Source: an uncultured Candidatus Melainabacteria bacterium
GTDB taxonomy: Bacteria > Cyanobacteriota > Vampirovibrionia > Gastranaerophilales > Gastranaerophilaceae
Direction: 5' to 3'
Assembly: GCA_947525005.1 (NCBI GenBank)
Contig: CANNUY010000004.1
Location: 94,661-158,660 of the forward strand
Length of the DNA stretch: 64,000 bases
The notes under the pieces are model-generated. The model was not told where the DNA came from. It did not search any database and was given only the letters and a program-made list of their open reading frames with translations. Both the position numbers and the translations under genes were made by a program. Below, one piece after another: positions 28,054 to 36,115 of this stretch (position 1 is its first letter; each line of letters begins with the position of its first letter).

Positions 28054-29476
28054 ATACTACAACCTTGTTTCTTCCACTTTCTTTTGCATCATATAAAGCT
28101 TTATCAGCTTTCATATACAAATCTTCTGGCATATCCTTTATATCTAATTGTGCCAATCCTATACTTATTGTAACACTGATATTTTCAACCTGCTCAGTTT
28201 TTTCTGATTTAATCTCTAATTTTGAATTCTCAACTGCATATCTCAAACGCTCAGCAACCACTCTAGCCTCGTTTATAGATGTATTCGGTAACAAAATACA
28301 AAACTCTTCCCCACCATATCTTGATGGAATATCATATTCACGAAGTTCCTGCTTTATTACGTTTGCTGTCAACTTCAAAACACTATCACCAACAGAGTGA
28401 CCATAATTATCATTAAATTTTTTAAAAAAGTCAATGTCCGTCATAATTGCACACAAAGGCGTATCCTGTCTGTTTGCTATAGAATACTGCTCTTTTAATC
28501 TTATTTCAAACTGACGTCTATTATTCAACCCTGTCAAAGCGTCCATTGTAGCGTTCTTCAACATTTCTGAATATACATTCGCTTTTTCTATCGTAACTGT
28601 TGATTGTTCTGTTAATTCTTTAATATACTTTATTTCAGTTTCCTTTAATTTATCAATCGTACTATGAGCAACAATACAACCAATAACATCTTTTTCACCA
28701 ATTAAACCAAAAACTCCTGTTTTTTTGTTATCTGAAATAATCACTTTATTATCGACTGATATCTTATTCATTAACTCATAAACCTGCTTGTTCCAACAAG
28801 CATTTGGCCAATACAAAACAAATTTGTCTTCCTGCTTTAAGAAAATATATATCAAATGATTCATCACAAACTTATCAATCATCTCTCCAATCAACGGAAT
28901 AATATATTGATAATCATATTGAGTTTCTATAATTTTTGCTATATCCTTCATTGATTTATAAAACTCTAAATTTGTTTCAAGTTTCTTGCCCAAAACAATG
29001 TTTTCAACCCTCACAGAAAACCCCGAAGCAATTGTTCGTAAAAACATCGTTTCATCAAATCCAATCTCTTGTTTTTGTTTAAGTTTTATTCTCCAAAATC
29101 CAACACCCTTACTAGATAAGTTCAATCTGAAACATAAAGACTTAACTACATAATTTCCTCTGTCAAAAACATCTTCTGGGATATTTATATCATCGTTCAA
29201 AACGAAGTTCCGACCATTCAGAAAAGAATTATTCAATTCTTTTAATACAGCAATCTTTTCTTCAGAATAATATTCTTCTATTGGCTCAAATCCATTAACT
29301 GAATCTAACAAGATTCCTGAACCACTATCAAAATACATCAAATTCATTTCAGTTATCTCAAACAAATCCGAAAGACTAATTTTAACAATATCCATCAGTG
29401 ATTCAACGTCATCATTATTTGCAATCTGTTCTAATATGTTGTACAACAACGATATCTTATCTGCCCTAATTGCCAT
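28043..29476 (-). CDS. GAF-like/GGDEF diguanylate cyclase
   Basis: 477 residues from the ATG at 29474-29476, nine bases after AGGA; a second ATG nine bases upstream sits on top of that site. The N-terminal ~310 residues hold one or two GAF-like sensor folds. The C-terminal domain is an intact GGDEF cyclase: DALTGLNNRRQFE, DIDFFKKFNDNYGHSVGD and the active-site GGEEF at 388-392, then ISIGLA and ADKALYDAKESGRN. It should make cyclic di-GMP. No RxxD inhibitory site is obvious just before GGEEF. Co-transcribed with a membrane-anchored TPR gene. Confidence 0.88.
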   Translation of the reverse strand: MAIRADKISLLYNILEQIANNDDVESLMDIVKISLSDLFEITEMNLMYFDSGSGILLDSVNGFEPIEEYYSEEKIAVLKELNNSFLNGRNFVLNDDINIPEDVFDRGNYVVKSLCFRLNLSSKGVGFWRIKLKQKQEIGFDETMFLRTIASGFSVRVENIVLGKKLETNLEFYKSMKDIAKIIETQYDYQYIIPLIGEMIDKFVMNHLIYIFLKQEDKFVLYWPNACWNKQVYELMNKISVDNKVIISDNKKTGVFGLIGEKDVIGCIVAHSTIDKLKETEIKYIKELTEQSTVTIEKANVYSEMLKNATMDALTGLNNRRQFEIRLKEQYSIANRQDTPLCAIMTDIDFFKKFNDNYGHSVGDSVLKLTANVIKQELREYDIPSRYGGEEFCILLPNTSINEARVVAERLRYAVENSKLEIKSEKTEQVENISVTISIGLAQLDIKDMPEDLYMKADKALYDAKESGRNKVVVYDK

Positions 29477-30590
29477 ATATTTCATTCCTAAAATATTTAT
29501 AACCTGCGCATTCGCTCATATTCTTCTTCATCAATGTTTCAAGATTAGAATTTGGTGTAACCTTACCCTCATTATTTATATAAACAAATGAGATTTCTTC
29601 TTCTTTGTTTTCATCTTTATCTTTTTTCTTATGTTTTTTCTTCTTTTTAAACTCAACGTCTTGATTATCGTTATCACACTGTTTAAGATATTCTGGGTCA
29701 TTTCTAAAATCTATATAAGAATGAGATACCTCTGATAGAATTCCAAAAATGTATTCAGCATTAACAGTTGAATTAGCTGTAGAAACCAACAACGCAGCCT
29801 TTTCTAATTCTTCTAATGACTCTCTATAGTACTTCATTCTACGTAATAGAATAGCCATGTTATAATGCGCCTCGTAATTCAATGGTGAAAGTTTTATTGC
29901 TCTACAATAATTTTTACCTGCATCACGATAATTACCTAACAAATGATAATCTAACGCTAAATTATACCTAACATCAGAATTTTTCTTTAATATCTTTGCA
30001 GCATTCTCATAAGCCTCTGCCGACTTTAATAACAAAGGTGTTGACATACCAGCATCGGCATCACCAAGATATGTTGCCTTTTGTCTATATGCACGACCCA
30101 TATTATAATATGCTAGACCTTTGTTAACTTTTGAACTTTTCCTGTTGCTATATATAAACGGGATTGACCAAATATGATATTTTTTATCTATAATGGCTTG
30201 ATATTGTTCAATCGCAGCATCAAAGTTTCCAAGTTTTTCTGATTGAATAATCCCAAGATTCATTCTCGCAACAACATATTTGTCATTATACTTTATAGCA
30301 TGTTCATAAGCATCAACAGCTGCATAATAATCTTCATAAGCAACATAAATATTACCCAAATTGTACCACGCAGTATAATGTTTTTCGTACAAATCCAAAC
30401 CTTTGTGATAATAATCAATGGCATAAGAAAGCTTGTGATGACGATATGCTCTATCACCTTTATAAACATAATACATACCTTCAATACGGTTAATTACATT
30501 TCGTTGCACCCAGTCTTTTTTATAGACTACAACAAATGCAATCCCAGCTATACATAAAAGATATAATAATAATGTAAACAGCTTTCTCAT
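29466..30590 (-). CDS. Membrane-anchored TPR protein
   Basis: 374 residues from the ATG at 30588-30590; longer frames upstream run through repeat sequence and lack a start signal. One N-terminal membrane helix (LFTLLLYLLCIAGIAFVVVY) is followed by about six TPRs (e.g. AWYNLGNIYVAYEDYYAAVD, YEAHYNMAILLRRMKYYRES). A Lys/Asp/Glu-rich segment (KKKKHKKKDKDENKEEE) and a short C-terminal tail end it. Probably a protein-interaction scaffold at the membrane. TGTAAAAT ends seven bases before the ATG with no ribosome-binding site, so this too may be leaderless. The stop overlaps the GGDEF start by 11 bases. Confidence 0.7.
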   Translation of the reverse strand: MRKLFTLLLYLLCIAGIAFVVVYKKDWVQRNVINRIEGMYYVYKGDRAYRHHKLSYAIDYYHKGLDLYEKHYTAWYNLGNIYVAYEDYYAAVDAYEHAIKYNDKYVVARMNLGIIQSEKLGNFDAAIEQYQAIIDKKYHIWSIPFIYSNRKSSKVNKGLAYYNMGRAYRQKATYLGDADAGMSTPLLLKSAEAYENAAKILKKNSDVRYNLALDYHLLGNYRDAGKNYCRAIKLSPLNYEAHYNMAILLRRMKYYRESLEELEKAALLVSTANSTVNAEYIFGILSEVSHSYIDFRNDPEYLKQCDNDNQDVEFKKKKKHKKKDKDENKEEEISFVYINNEGKVTPNSNLETLMKKNMSECAGYKYFRNEIYGN

Positions 30591-30738
30591 AATATATATT
30601 TTACAATAAACTCGTTGAATTAGTCTAATATTAAGAAAAGTTACTAAGAAAAGGTACTCGCAAGGATTTCGGAATGAACTTAATTTAGTTTTAGTCACTC
30701 TAAACTCGTTTCCAGTACTGTCCATGATAATTTTAAAC

Positions 30739-30860
30739 CGTCATTGCGAAAATTTGCAAAGCAAATTTGTGGCAATCCATAAATCAACTGTTATGTAAAC
30801 ATAAAACGTCATTCAGAGCGTGCTATAAGTATTTCTTTATGGCAAGCGTGGAATCTCTGT
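30739..30860. repeat. Two dispersed repeats of the GTCATT family in tandem
   Basis: First copy: CGTCATTGCG, an internal hairpin of AAATTTGC and GCAAATTT, then GGCAATCCATAAATCAAC (30739-30787). Second copy: CGTCATTCAGAGCGTGCTAT, T-rich loop, ATGGCAAGCGTGGAATCTC (30808-30857). Degenerate relatives of these lie at 2069, 25388, 26895, 35279 and 55731. Confidence 0.65.
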
Positions 30861-30885
30861 AAACATATAAAGTATTTTTTATTTA

Positions 30886-30934
30886 ACTGTTTTCTTTCTT
30901 TTCGGAGTTGCGAAGCCAAAAGAAAGAAAACAGT
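30886..30934. repeat. Perfect 17-bp inverted repeat
   Basis: ACTGTTTTCTTTCTTTT (30886-30902) pairs perfectly with AAAAGAAAGAAAACAGT (30918-30934) around a 15-base loop, CGGAGTTGCGAAGCC. It lies in the 0.6-kb gap between the TPR gene and rplI. No T tail suits either neighbouring gene, so it is better read as a mobile palindrome than as a terminator. Confidence 0.7.
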
Positions 30935-30959
30935 AGAAAAAGAAAGAAACGGCACGCTG

Positions 30960-31086
30960 AGTAGGCACGAAAATATTAGCACTCAACCGTTGAAGCTCAT
31001 AACTCGGAATTTGTAATTTTGTTTTAGCTATCAAATTCCTCAAACAAATTCGCTATCTAGGTTTCGTTTATGTTTTCGTGCCTACT
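30960..31086. repeat. Element bounded by 14-bp inverted repeats
   Basis: AGTAGGCACGAAAA (30960-30973) and TTTTCGTGCCTACT (31073-31086) are perfect inverted repeats 99 bases apart. The inside is AT-rich with no open frame. Size and ends fit a small non-autonomous palindromic element. No flanking target duplication is evident. Confidence 0.55.
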
Positions 31087-31160
31087 ATGTTGTTTTCAAG
31101 AACAATTAAATAGTTTTTTAAAATTTTCTTTAGTACTTATAAACATCTCTAAATGACGTT

Positions 31161-31199
31161 ACAAAAAATAATGGGCGAGTCTGCGACTCGCCCATTATT
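31161..31199 (-). terminator. Terminator of rplI
   Basis: A 15-bp perfect stem (31167-31181 with 31185-31199) with a 3-base loop. The minus strand reads into TTTTTTGTAACG, a good T tract. It lies 19 bases after the rplI stop. Confidence 0.9.
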
Positions 31200-31217
31200 G
31201 AAAATTTATTCTCAAAC

Positions 31218-31715
31218 CTATTCTTCTGTTGTTTCTTCAACTTCTTCAATAGATTCTTTTACGATTTCTGATGCTGTTACAGAAATATTTAATTCAGTTT
31301 TAACTTTTGAAGTTAATTTGATTAACATTACATAGTTACCAATTCTATTAATTGGGTGATTTAAAGAAACTGTTTTCTTATCGATTTCGATATCGTGTTT
31401 ATCTTTAATTTCTTCACACAATTTCTTAGTAGTAATTGTACCAAACAATTTTCCACTTTCACCAGCTTTTGCTGACAATTCTAATGTACCGATTTTTTCA
31501 ATCAAACCAGCTTTTTCTAAAGCTTCTTGGTGTAATTTTTCTTGTTTTACTCTGATTCTAGCAATATTCTTTTCTCTATTTTTCAAAGCACCTTCAGTTG
31601 CAACTTCTGCCAAATTTTTAGGTACTAAGAAATTTCTTGCATAACCATCTTTTACAGTTATAACATCACCTGTTTCACCAAGATTTTGAACATCTTTTTT
31701 CAATATAACTTGCAT
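31218..31715 (-). CDS. rplI: 50S ribosomal protein L9
   Basis: 165 residues, start with GGAG upstream. MQVILKKDVQNLGETGDVITVKDGYARNFLVPKN is the N-terminal rRNA-binding domain. A long connecting helix and the C-terminal globular domain (KLFGTITTKKLCEEI) follow. The tail has an extra acidic stretch (VKESIEEVEETTEE) beyond the usual ~148 residues. It is preceded and followed by non-coding gaps, so it is likely monocistronic. Confidence 0.97.
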   Translation of the reverse strand: MQVILKKDVQNLGETGDVITVKDGYARNFLVPKNLAEVATEGALKNREKNIARIRVKQEKLHQEALEKAGLIEKIGTLELSAKAGESGKLFGTITTKKLCEEIKDKHDIEIDKKTVSLNHPINRIGNYVMLIKLTSKVKTELNISVTASEIVKESIEEVEETTEE

Positions 31716-31800
31716 TTTATATTCTCCTTTTGCTATTTATTATCTTACGTGAGTATATAATACCTGAAACATACTATAATGTCGAGTGTTTGTAAAAATT

Positions 31801-33168
31801 TTATAACTTTTGTGTAATAAGCGCATAGACATCATTGAATATAACAAATATCATCAACGCTATTAGTATAAAGAAACTAACATTTGCAATTATCTCTACA
31901 ACCTTGTCTGACACACGTTTTCCACGAATTTTTTCAATCAATAAAAACAACACGTGTCCACCATCTAAAGCAGGGATTGGTAAAAAATTCACAATCGCTA
32001 AATCCATTGAAATAATTGCTGTTAATAACAATCCATAAAAAATACCATTATTCTGTATAATATCACCACCAACTTTTGTTATAGCAACAATACCGTGCAA
32101 CTCACCTAATGGAATTTCTCCTGTAAACGCTTGTTTTAAGCCAACTAACATCATATATGTATTTTCATTTAAGTAATTAAAGCTACCTTTAACTGCTTTT
32201 ATAAATGATGTTGTATAAACTAAGTTTTCTTTTGAACTAAACTGAATACCCACAGTGCCAGTCTTTGCAGGATAAATAGGTTTCAATGCAATATATTTAT
32301 CTCCACGTTTAACAACAAAATTTAATGGTTTTTTAGTATCAGAAATAGCCTGAGCAATATCGCTCAAAGTATATTCACCTGTTGACACATAACAAGATGT
32401 ACCACTTAAAATATCTCTTAATTTAATAACACGTGCACTTAATTTAACCTCTTTGTTTTTATATGGCCTCAAACCTTTTGCAACATTTGATGACAACTTA
32501 ACTGGTTTTTCAGGTAAAATTGCAGGAATTCTTACAGCTACATCAGGAGGAATAATTTCATCCTTTTCTAATGCAGGATTAAGTTTTTTTAATCTTACCA
32601 AATTTGCATCAACGAAATGAGAATCAACATAACCATCTTTATGTTTACTAAGTTGAATTATTGTCAGCAAAGTAGCCGTATTATTAATTTTTGTATCGTT
32701 TACAGAAACCAATCTGTCCCCAGCCTTCAATCCTGAACTCCAAACAGAAGCTTCTTTTGGTGCAACAATTTGAGTTACATCAAGATTATAAGAACCTGAT
32801 GGTAAATGATGCCATACCAGTGCTGAAAACAACACAAGAAAATACGCACAAACTACGTTTGCAAACACACCAGCTGATACAACAATAAATCTTTGCCATA
32901 TAGGTTTATTTAAGAACCTTTCTGGAGAATCTTCAGGCAAATCACAATCTTTTTCGTCCTCTGCAAAAGATACATAACCACCCAATAAAAATGCGTGTAC
33001 TACTATAGTCAAATCACCAACTTTTTTCTCTAACAAAGTTGGACCCAAAGGTAGACCAAAGCCGAACTTTTCAACCTTTATCCCAAACGCTCTTGCAGCA
33101 ATAAAGTGACCAGCTTCGTGTACCAAAATAAGTAAACTTAGTAGTAATAACATTATTATAATTGACAT
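31801..33168 (-). CDS. rseP: Site-2 intramembrane zinc protease (RseP/RasP family)
   Basis: 455 residues from the ATG at 33166-33168, with GAGGA eight bases upstream. The first membrane helix carries the zinc motif HEAGH (H17, E18, H21). A PDZ-like region (GLKAGDRLVSVNDTKI, ~170-200) follows. The C-terminal helices contain NFLPIPALDGGH, supplying the third metal ligand. The family cleaves transmembrane anti-sigma factors and signal peptides. The central region is longer than usual, with Lys/Val-rich extra sequence. Probably monocistronic, after a terminator at 33230-33267. Confidence 0.93.
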   Translation of the reverse strand: MSIIIMLLLLSLLILVHEAGHFIAARAFGIKVEKFGFGLPLGPTLLEKKVGDLTIVVHAFLLGGYVSFAEDEKDCDLPEDSPERFLNKPIWQRFIVVSAGVFANVVCAYFLVLFSALVWHHLPSGSYNLDVTQIVAPKEASVWSSGLKAGDRLVSVNDTKINNTATLLTIIQLSKHKDGYVDSHFVDANLVRLKKLNPALEKDEIIPPDVAVRIPAILPEKPVKLSSNVAKGLRPYKNKEVKLSARVIKLRDILSGTSCYVSTGEYTLSDIAQAISDTKKPLNFVVKRGDKYIALKPIYPAKTGTVGIQFSSKENLVYTTSFIKAVKGSFNYLNENTYMMLVGLKQAFTGEIPLGELHGIVAITKVGGDIIQNNGIFYGLLLTAIISMDLAIVNFLPIPALDGGHVLFLLIEKIRGKRVSDKVVEIIANVSFFILIALMIFVIFNDVYALITQKL

Positions 33169-33225
33169 GTGATAATCCTCATTCTCGCTCACAATTTTAG
33201 CATAAACTAAAAAAATTTTAAAACA

Positions 33226-33267
33226 TAAAAAAACGACAGAGTTATCAATAAACAACTCTGTCGTTTT
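33226..33267 (-). terminator. Terminator after the 33322-33750 gene
   Basis: A 14-bp perfect stem (33230-33243 with 33254-33267) and a 10-base loop. The minus strand continues TTTTTTTATG. It separates the small S-F-G gene from rseP. Confidence 0.9.
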
Positions 33268-33321
33268 GTTCGTATAAATAAATCTTTTAAATCCAATTTT
33301 TAATAGTCAGGCGTGATTTAC

Positions 33322-33750
33322 TTACGCTGCAGGAGTACCGTGTCCGAACCAACCTGCGATTTTCTTACCAATACCTGAATTTTTTGCTGCATCAACTACA
33401 GCCATACCTTTATCACCAAGCCATTTGCCTGCTGTATCTAAAGCTGCAACACCTGCTTTAACAGGTTCTTTTGCTTTTTGTAACCAACTAGCATTCTTTA
33501 CACCTTCTGGAATATATTTTCCGATATTTTTAAGAACACCTGTTTTGTTACCTGCAACTAACAAGCCTGCTACTGCAATTGCTGTTGCTGCCAAACCTAA
33601 CAATACTTTTCCTGCTTTACCTTTTTTCTTTGGTTCTGCTGGAGCAGCTGCTTCTGGAGTTGCTGCTGGTTTTGTATATGTTTGTGGTTTATTAATATCT
33701 GGTTTTGTGAATACACCTGCCGTTGAACCAAAAGATACATTACTAATCAT
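33322..33750 (-). CDS. Small S-F-G-tagged protein with one membrane helix
   Basis: 142 residues; GGAGG lies seven bases before the ATG. It opens MISNVSFGSTAG, a tag resembling that of the 42831 gene (CSMSFGSG). A Pro/Ala/Thr-rich stretch is followed by a Lys-rich patch, a hydrophobic helix (VLLGLAATAIAVAGLLVAG, ~48-66) and amphipathic Gly/Ala/Lys-rich helices. No known domain. An upstream region with two GTAACA words and TATAAT (minus strand near 33800-33845) is the probable promoter. Could be a surface-linked, secreted or membrane-active protein; function unknown. Confidence 0.55.
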   Translation of the reverse strand: MISNVSFGSTAGVFTKPDINKPQTYTKPAATPEAAAPAEPKKKGKAGKVLLGLAATAIAVAGLLVAGNKTGVLKNIGKYIPEGVKNASWLQKAKEPVKAGVAALDTAGKWLGDKGMAVVDAAKNSGIGKKIAGWFGHGTPAA

Positions 33751-33917
33751 ACGAACCTCCTAAAAATTATTACACACACTTATATAAACACATTATAATA
33801 TTTTTTTTTGCCATTATAGTTTATCATGTTACGAAATTGTTACATGTTAATTATACACGTACTTACCCTATTACCCCTTAAGGCTATTGTTATATTTTTT
33901 GTATCAAGATATCTTTA

Positions 33918-33926
33918 TGGTATATT
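33918..33926 (+). promoter_or_regulatory. Extended -10 promoter
   Basis: TGgTATATT, an extended -10 with 5/6 match. The start point would be ~33933, leaving a short leader with GAGG before the ATG at 33950. Confidence 0.55.
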
Positions 33927-33949
33927 AAACTTTTAGAAACGAGGATATT

Positions 33950-35248
33950 ATGACTGTAATTGAAAAACTTAACGACATTAATGATGTACTAAAAGAATTA
34001 TATGAATTTGTTCAATCTGACGAACAGACAAAGACAGATTTTCACGAATATTTAGCGACAATGGGAGCTTTAAATGCCACTCCATCTCAAATGGAAAAGC
34101 TTTTTATTCCTTATGTATTTGAAAGAAATCTTGGAGAACCTGCAAAATCTGTTATAGAAATATTTAACAATTCAAAAAATCTTAAAAATAAAGAAGTTGC
34201 AAAGAGTCTTCTTACAGCACAATATTCTATTTTTAGAGTAGAAAAAATTCTTAAAAACGGGTTTGATTTATTTAACCTTACAAATGAGAAACAATATAAT
34301 GTTTTATCTCTTACTAAAATGACTAATTTTAGAGGATTAGGAATTGGCGAATTTATTGTAGCAAGAATTTTCAAACACAATGGCGAATACTATTTAATAG
34401 GAATTGATAATATGCTATCAGCAGACAAAGTAAAAGACGCCATTAGATATGCTATTATGAAGATTGTTCAAACTCCTTGGCTTGTTTACCAAGATAATCC
34501 TGAAAAAGAAGAAGAAATCAAATCTGATATCAAATCTATGTCAGAAAAATTTCAAGACCTATTCAAGACAGATGAATTTGTGACAACAAATAGGTACGCA
34601 GATACTGTTATTGGAGTTCTTAATGGTGAAGATGACATAGAAAAGTTAAACATAGAAGAAGCTACAAAACCACTAAAAGAATACAAATACTTTAAAATCA
34701 AGGAATTAGATAATGACTATGACAATTTCTTAGAAAACTCTCTTGGAGGATTTTCTTCTCACACAGAATTGTATGACGTTGGTATTATTATGGATAAAGA
34801 ATTTGGACTATATTCAATACCGTTCTACAAAACCTTCTGCACAATTTTTGAAGACAAGTCAAAAGTCAAAGACGTTAAGGGTTGCGTAAACTATTTCCTT
34901 ACTAATGATTCAATTTCTGATAAAATTATTCGACGAATTGCAGACAAGTATTCTAATTTTATGGACGTTATCAACGAGATTTTAGAAAAAGACTATACAC
35001 TTGATAGTTTGATTGAAAACTATAAATCTGAATATTTAAAACGTAAGATTTATTCTTCAACTTCTGTTTTATACCATTCAACAGTGTTTTCAACATCTAT
35101 TGAATTAATAAACGAACTTGAAGAAACAGTTCAAAATGATGAAGTTTTACAAAACCAAGTTCCTGTTTCAAATGTAAAAGTAGGCAGAAACGATCCATGT
35201 CCTTGTGGAAGTGGCAAAAAATACAAAAATTGCTGTTTAAATAAGTAA
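33950..35248 (+). CDS. SEC-C motif protein
   Basis: 432 residues; GAGG upstream of the ATG. The body (~410 residues) is helical, acidic and unrecognised. The extreme C-terminus is a SEC-C zinc motif, VGRNDPCPCGSGKKYKNCC, as found at the end of SecA and many stand-alone proteins. The motif binds zinc and often mediates contact with SecB or ribosomes. Monocistronic between non-coding gaps. Role unknown beyond the motif. Confidence 0.7.
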   Translation: MTVIEKLNDINDVLKELYEFVQSDEQTKTDFHEYLATMGALNATPSQMEKLFIPYVFERNLGEPAKSVIEIFNNSKNLKNKEVAKSLLTAQYSIFRVEKILKNGFDLFNLTNEKQYNVLSLTKMTNFRGLGIGEFIVARIFKHNGEYYLIGIDNMLSADKVKDAIRYAIMKIVQTPWLVYQDNPEKEEEIKSDIKSMSEKFQDLFKTDEFVTTNRYADTVIGVLNGEDDIEKLNIEEATKPLKEYKYFKIKELDNDYDNFLENSLGGFSSHTELYDVGIIMDKEFGLYSIPFYKTFCTIFEDKSKVKDVKGCVNYFLTNDSISDKIIRRIADKYSNFMDVINEILEKDYTLDSLIENYKSEYLKRKIYSSTSVLYHSTVFSTSIELINELEETVQNDEVLQNQVPVSNVKVGRNDPCPCGSGKKYKNCCLNK

Positions 35249-35278
35249 ACACTTTATAATATGTACGCAAAACTGTTC

Positions 35279-35335
35279 GTTTATGGATTGCCACAAATTT
35301 ACGATGCAAATTTTCGTAATAACTATGACGAATCA
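35279..35335. repeat. Dispersed GCAATCC/GTCAT-type repeat, reverse copy
   Basis: TTTATGGATTGCCACAAATT, then ACGATGCAAATTTTCGTAAT and ACTATGACGAAT. It is the reverse complement of the arrangement at 30739-30787, diverged at several positions, and lies just after the SEC-C gene. Confidence 0.6.
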
Positions 35336-35385
35336 AATTCATCATGGTCAATATTTAACATGTTCTAGATGATGTATATAAACCA

Positions 35386-35622
35386 CTACGCAAAGGGATT
35401 GTCCTTGTTTTCGTCTTTCTCATTATTTGGGGGATTTACACGGATTACATATCCACATTTTATACATGCAAGGATTTCACCTGTACTATCAACTGGTCTA
35501 AACTCGTGCTCACAATTTTCATCAGTATCATCATCGTCAAAAGTTTTTAGTGGATCATAGTTGTATTCTTTGTCAAGTTTTTCGGGGAATAAGTAATCCC
35601 ATAACTTTTCAAAAATATACAT
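35386..35622 (-). CDS. Small zinc-ribbon-like protein
   Basis: 78 residues; GGAGG ten bases upstream, and the ATG overlaps the cdd stop by one base. An aromatic N-terminus (MYIFEKLWDYLFPEK) is followed by an acidic stretch, then one possible metal site NCEHEF...LACIKCGYVIRV (C-x-H and CxxC). A charged tail ends it. Possibly a nucleic-acid or partner-binding accessory; function unknown. Translationally coupled to cdd. Confidence 0.6.
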   Translation of the reverse strand: MYIFEKLWDYLFPEKLDKEYNYDPLKTFDDDDTDENCEHEFRPVDSTGEILACIKCGYVIRVNPPNNEKDENKDNPFA

Positions 35623-36008
35623 TAAAACGAAAATCCTCCAGGTAACAATTCAGTGATTTTTTGGGAAAGAATTTGTCCATTTGATTCTGTTAAAACATCT
35701 GTTCCATTTTCATCTTGAAACTCATGAATAACTTGTCTGCAAGCTCCACAAGGTGTACAATTCTCCATATTAGGTGAATATATTGCGATAGCTTTTATTT
35801 TAGATTCTCCATCAGCTATCATTGAACCAACTGCATTTCGTTCTGCACAAATTGATAAACCATAGCTAGAGTTTTCGAAATTACAACCTCTATATAATTT
35901 TCCTGAATTTGTCAAAACGCAAGCCCCAACTTTAAATTTTGAATAAGGTGCATAAGCTTTCTCAGAAGCTAGTTTTGCTTCTTCCATTAGTTTTTTATAT
36001 TCTGTCAT
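35622..36008 (-). CDS. cdd: Cytidine deaminase
   Basis: 128 residues; GGAG upstream. Homotetrameric cytidine deaminase signature: substrate loop APYSKFKVGACV, CAERNAVG (zinc cysteine and catalytic glutamate) and PCGACRQVI (two further zinc cysteines). It converts cytidine and deoxycytidine to uridine forms for pyrimidine salvage. In many genomes cdd follows dgkA; here it is 25 kb away from that operon. Confidence 0.96.
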   Translation of the reverse strand: MTEYKKLMEEAKLASEKAYAPYSKFKVGACVLTNSGKLYRGCNFENSSYGLSICAERNAVGSMIADGESKIKAIAIYSPNMENCTPCGACRQVIHEFQDENGTDVLTESNGQILSQKITELLPGGFSF

Positions 36009-36115
36009 TGTTTTTCTCCTACATCAACTAATTAAAACAGTTTTACAATAATTTACATCAGTTAAAAAGGTGATTTTCTTATTATACTACTTTTTTATCA
36101 ATATTCAATCACTAT

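Noticed and set aside
29466..30725. A longer form of the TPR protein starting at 30725
   Set aside because: The extra 45 residues precede the membrane helix, have no ribosome-binding site and run through intergenic sequence.
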